A stretch of DNA of 7,727 nucleotides, from NCBI GenBank assembly GCA_022561355.1, contig JADFRJ010000105.1:1-7727 (forward strand). The letters run 5' to 3'. The stretch comes from Chloroflexota bacterium. GTDB lineage: Bacteria > Chloroflexota > Dehalococcoidia > DSTF01 > RBG-16-68-14. The notes beneath the pieces are model-generated. The model saw only the letters and a list, made by a program, of their open reading frames with translations. It had not been told where the DNA came from and did not search any database. Below are positions 5,762-7,727 of the stretch, one piece after another (position 1 is the stretch's first letter; every line of letters starts with the position of its first letter). The translations under genes were made by a program, and so were the position numbers.

Positions 5762-5950
5762 ATGTTGCTGCTCAAGAGTTGCCCGCACTGTCGACAGGGC
5801 GATCTGATTGTAGAAGAAGCAGGTGAGGACGGCGTCGTCGCCGACTGTCTCCAGTGTGGATACACCGCCGACGAGCAGACCGTCCAATGGTGGCTGAGCC
5901 TGCCTCAGCTCACCGACGCCGAGGTGGCAGAAGACAACCGCGCCGCATAG
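5762..5950 (+). CDS. Small zinc-ribbon protein, 62 residues, unknown function
   Basis: ATG 5762 follows AGGAGG by five bases. The protein has a clear zinc ribbon: CPHC (Cys7, Cys10) and CLQC (Cys29, Cys32), each followed by a short turn (RQGD; GYT), with an 18-residue spacer of beta-strand character. Four Cys ligands suit one structural Zn. The C-terminal 20 residues (LSLPQLTDAEVAEDNRAA is part of it) are acidic and probably unstructured. It has no export signal, so it is cytoplasmic. Ribbons this small are often nucleic-acid or protein-binding adaptors, but no specific role can be assigned. A strong promoter and a terminator frame it as a single-gene transcript that is likely well expressed. 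Confidence 0.8.
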   Translation: MLLLKSCPHCRQGDLIVEEAGEDGVVADCLQCGYTADEQTVQWWLSLPQLTDAEVAEDNRAA

Positions 5951-5951
5951 G

Positions 5952-5990
5952 GCTCACCGCTGGGTGAGCTGGGCAGAACGGCTGCCGTTC
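5952..5990 (+). other. Two hairpins just after the zinc-ribbon gene
   Basis: GCTCACC-GCTG-GGTGAGC (5952-5969, 7 bp) begins right after the stop codon, and GAACGG-CTG-CCGTTC (5976-5990, 6 bp) follows. Neither has a T-tract. With the terminator at 6029-6055 they make a structured 3' untranslated region of about 100 bases, possibly protecting the short mRNA from exonucleases. Confidence 0.5.
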
Positions 5991-6028
5991 AGTCAGCGTG
6001 CGGTGCTGCAGGCCAGCGCGGCAAGGGC

Positions 6029-6067
6029 GAACGCCCCGCTCAAAACGGGGCGTTCTCTCATCCTCTT
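6029..6067 (+). terminator. Rho-independent terminator after the zinc-ribbon gene
   Basis: GAACGCCCCG (6029-6038) and CGGGGCGTTC (6046-6055) form a perfect 10-bp stem with loop CTCAAAA, followed by the pyrimidine-rich tail TCTCATCCTCTT. On the minus strand the stem would also be read downstream of the ferritin-like operon. Confidence 0.75.
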
Positions 6068-6095
6068 GCCTCGGCGCTAGCAGCTACCTGTAGGG

Positions 6096-6111
6096 GAGGC
6101 CTTCAGGCCTC
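6096..6111 (-). terminator. Hairpin downstream of the ferritin-like operon, possible terminator
   Basis: GAGGCC-TTCA-GGCCTC is a perfect 6-bp stem 71 bases after the end of the second ferritin-like gene. No T-run follows on the minus strand, so termination is uncertain. The adjacent TCGCATGCGA (6110-6119) is a perfect 10-base palindrome. Confidence 0.35.
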
Positions 6112-6182
6112 GCATGCGAAGGAGCTGTCGACGGACGGAGCTGGGGCCTGCGTTTCCGATCTCCAGCGTCCAGCTTCCAGCG

Positions 6183-6797
6183 CTAGTGTCCGAGCACCCC
6201 GCCGGACCTGACGAGCAGCTCTTCCAGGTGCATCTGCCACTCCATCGCCTCGCGGCGGCGCTCCGGCGTGTCCGCCAGCTCTTCGTAGATACCCTGGCCC
6301 CACTTTAGATGTTCCTCCTCCTCCAGCAGAATGTGGTTGAGGATGCGTACGGTAGGGGCGTCGCAGACATGATCGGTCACCAGGATGTGGTGGCGATAGT
6401 AGACGGCCAAATGCGTCTTCATCACGCGGTACAGCCCAACGAGCCGCAGCAGCTCGTCGTCCTGCAGCTGCATCTCCTCGCAGAACTTGAGGAACTCCTC
6501 GTTCGGCGGCTCCGCCTTCGTCGAAGAGCGCAGCGTGGGCGGCGCATCCAGGTCTGCGCCCTCCAGGACGCGCAACTCCGGCAGCCGCTGGCCGAGCCAG
6601 AACGCGTGCATCGAATCGTGGTAGCAGTGCTCGCCGAGCGTGAATTTGACCTTGATCGTCGGGCACGTCGAGGCCCAAGCGCCTGCCGACGTCATGCAGA
6701 CCTTCTCGGCGAAGGCGTAGTGAATGATGCGCCGCGCGCTCTCGTCGACCGAGAACTCGCCGCCGACCTTGCGCGGGTCGACCGCCAGCTCAGGCAC
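6183..6797 (-). CDS. Ferritin-like (putative di-iron) protein A, last gene of the operon
   Basis: A 204-residue, mainly helical protein. GTG 6797 overlaps the end of the ferredoxin gene by eight bases (GTGCCTGA), with GGAG seven bases upstream, so it is translationally coupled. Candidate metal ligands are Glu31 (FAEKV), Glu56/His60 in LGEHCYHDSMHAFWLGQRL (54-72), and the clear ExxH Glu160/His163 in ILLEEEEHLKWG (156-167). His129-Asp142 (THLAVYYRHHILVTD) lies on the third helix. The second-helix spacing is E-x3-H and not the normal E-x2-H, so iron binding there is uncertain. DAPTVRIL (146-153) before the last helix recalls uncharacterised ferritin-like families, but I cannot name the family with confidence. 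There is no signal peptide, so it is cytoplasmic. The neighbouring ferredoxin and second ferritin-like gene suggest a redox or oxygenase-type role; iron storage is less likely. Confidence 0.7.
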   Translation of the reverse strand: MPELAVDPRKVGGEFSVDESARRIIHYAFAEKVCMTSAGAWASTCPTIKVKFTLGEHCYHDSMHAFWLGQRLPELRVLEGADLDAPPTLRSSTKAEPPNEEFLKFCEEMQLQDDELLRLVGLYRVMKTHLAVYYRHHILVTDHVCDAPTVRILNHILLEEEEHLKWGQGIYEELADTPERRREAMEWQMHLEELLVRSGGVLGH

Positions 6798-7110
6798 GGA
6801 CCTTCTCCGCCGCCCGCCGCGCCCGTTCGCGGCGCGCCGTCCGCACGCCGCGCTGCCGTTTCGCGTAGGCGCGCGCCTTCACCTTGGCGGACTCCAGCTT
6901 GATGGGGTCTGGCTTGTATTCCAGGTCCTGGTTGATGCAGTCCACGGGGCAGAGCTTCACGCAGATGTCGCAGCCGATGCACAGCTCCTTGTCGATGACG
7001 TGGGTGCGCTGGCCGGTGGAGAAGTAGTTGATCGCTTCAGTCGGGCAGGCCCGCCGGCACAGGCTGCAGTTGATGCAGGGCCCGACGTCGATCTCAACGA
7101 CTGGCAGCAT
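6790..7110 (-). CDS. 2[4Fe-4S] ferredoxin with basic C-terminal tail
   Basis: A 106-residue low-potential electron carrier. Two classic cluster motifs are complete: CINCSLCRRACP (Cys12, 15, 18, 22) and CIGCDICVKLCP (Cys44, 47, 50, 54). Each is followed by its usual partner segment (TEAINYF; VDCINQD). The core ends near residue 70. Residues 71-106 are a Lys/Arg-rich predicted helix (AKVKARAYAKRQRGVRTARR is part of it), unlike plain bacterial ferredoxins of 55-80 residues, and may dock to an acidic partner or nucleic acid. ATG 7110 lies five bases after the stop of the upstream ferritin-like gene and the stop codon overlaps the next gene, so all three should be made from one transcript. It most likely supplies electrons to one of the flanking di-iron proteins (inference). 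Confidence 0.92.
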   Translation of the reverse strand: MLPVVEIDVGPCINCSLCRRACPTEAINYFSTGQRTHVIDKELCIGCDICVKLCPVDCINQDLEYKPDPIKLESAKVKARAYAKRQRGVRTARRERARRAAEKVRA

Positions 7111-7115
7111 GCGCG

Positions 7116-7727
7116 CTAGTCTTCGGAGGCGTCTTGCTCGCCCGAGGTAGCCTGGCTGTAACCACTGCCGGCGAGGGCGGCGCTGGCGCGTTCCATCTCG
7201 TCCGCGAAGAACTCCTTCAGCTCCTCGGTCTGCGTCTCGTCGAGGCGCGTCCGCCCGTACTCCGACATGGCGTGGACGCGCAGCGCGCGCTTCTCCATCT
7301 CGGGGTTGTCTTCCGCGAGCAGCTTGACGAAGTAGTCGCCGATGGCCGTGTGGGTGACCTCGTCGGCCCAGTTGTAATCGAAGCAGCGCTCCATCAGCTC
7401 GTCGCCGATCTTGGCGCCGAGTTCGGACGTGCCCTTGAACAGCAGGAGCGCGCCGCCCTCCAGCGATACGTTGACCGCTGAGAGCATCGAGATCGGCTCC
7501 TGCATCATGTTCTGCGGCGTCGCGCTGCCGCCGGCCTGCGGCTGGCCGTTGCCATGCCCATGCCCCTTGCCTTGCGTGGAGGGGGGCGCCGCGCCTCCGG
7601 CGCCTCCGGCGAGCGTGTCCGGGTACTCGCCGATCTTGCCGCCGTACGACTCGAGGACGCCCGTCGCGAGGCGGGCATGGCGGACTTCGTCCCAGGTCTG
7701 GCGCGCCATGGCCCTGAGCAGCGCCGG
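7116..7727 (-). CDS. Ferritin-like (putative di-iron) protein B, N-terminus off window
   Basis: The visible 203 residues are the C-terminal part; the frame is open to the right edge, and the ATG at 7709 is internal because the fold's second helix is already under way there. The visible ligands fit a ferritin-like di-iron site: ExxH in WDEVRHA (fragment Glu14/His17), Glu90 in SLEGGALLLF, and ExxH in ADEVTHTAIGDYF (Glu123/His126). The first-helix Glu would lie off-window. A glycine/His-rich insert at fragment residues 41-72 (TQGKGHGHGNGQPQ is part of it) separates helices two and three. The tail is acidic (SGEQDASED). No signal peptide can be judged. It is a different protein from ferritin-like protein A, not a recent duplicate. 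Spacing of five bases to the ferredoxin gene indicates an operon. The specific family is not recognised. Confidence 0.72.
   Translation of the reverse strand, partial: PALLRAMARQTWDEVRHARLATGVLESYGGKIGEYPDTLAGGAGGAAPPSTQGKGHGHGNGQPQAGGSATPQNMMQEPISMLSAVNVSLEGGALLLFKGTSELGAKIGDELMERCFDYNWADEVTHTAIGDYFVKLLAEDNPEMEKRALRVHAMSEYGRTRLDETQTEELKEFFADEMERASAALAGSGYSQATSGEQDASED

Noticed and set aside
5623..5826. 67-residue frame starting at GTG 5623
   Set aside because: It overlaps the zinc-ribbon gene in another frame, has no ribosome binding site and no motif; the region is better explained as leader RNA.
5441..5887. N-terminal extension of the dodecin frame upstream of ATG 5440
   Set aside because: Dodecins begin near MAxxVYK, a good AGGAGG precedes ATG 5440, and the upstream residues have no family similarity and overlap promoters.
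6161..6182. Three CCAGC copies resembling a short tandem repeat
   Set aside because: Too short and imperfect (spacing 5-6 bases) to support a repeat element or CRISPR.
5459..6255. 16-base identical sequence CTCCATCGCCTCGCGG at 5459-5474 and 6240-6255
   Set aside because: One copy is coding (REAME in ferritin-like protein A), the other lies upstream of dodecin; with no flanking similarity it is most likely coincidence in GC-rich DNA.
6309..6902. Plus-strand 197-residue frame
   Set aside because: Antisense of the ferritin-like and ferredoxin genes, both with clear motifs; low-complexity, Arg-rich.

Overview
The window is high-GC bacterial chromosomal DNA and carries seven protein genes. It most resembles an uncultured Chloroflexota, probably of the Dehalococcoidia type. 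That placement is inferred from the style of several proteins and was not tested by any search: a family 5 solute-binding protein with a twin-arginine leader, a CSLREA-type beta-helix protein ending in a Thr/Pro linker and a dockerin, a Y-x4-D secreted-repeat lipoprotein, and a very small CxxC zinc-ribbon protein. There are no tRNA or rRNA genes, no CRISPR array and no mobile element.

Left part (1-4431), minus strand. A family 5 (oligopeptide/nickel-type) ABC transporter substrate-binding protein runs off the left edge. It has a well-formed leader region: a sigma70-like promoter, an inverted repeat over the -35 box, a 19-codon ORF with a perfect Shine-Dalgarno sequence, and a GC-rich hairpin. 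Upstream of it on the same strand is a 926-residue secreted right-handed beta-helix protein with a C-terminal dockerin. Its true start may lie upstream of the first conventional start codon.

Centre (4432-6111). A plus-strand lipoprotein of the secreted-repeat (Y-x4-D) family ends in a hairpin terminator. It converges on a minus-strand dodecin-family gene, and about 80 bases of back-to-back hairpins lie between the two. Upstream of dodecin is a near-consensus plus-strand promoter, with a weaker opposing promoter overlapping it. The plus promoter should transcribe a roughly 170-base structured leader and a 62-residue zinc-ribbon protein, followed by more hairpins and a second terminator that shares 12 bases with the first.

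Right part (6183-7727), minus strand. Three tightly coupled genes form an operon: a ferritin-like protein whose N-terminus lies outside the window, a 2[4Fe-4S] ferredoxin with a very basic tail, and a second, different ferritin-like protein. Spacing is 5 bases and then an 8-base overlap. The arrangement suggests a redox or oxygenase-like unit with the ferredoxin as electron carrier. This is the best candidate for an undescribed system here, but its reaction cannot be read from the sequence.

Most other long open frames, especially on the plus strand opposite the beta-helix gene, are GC-driven shadows and were left out.
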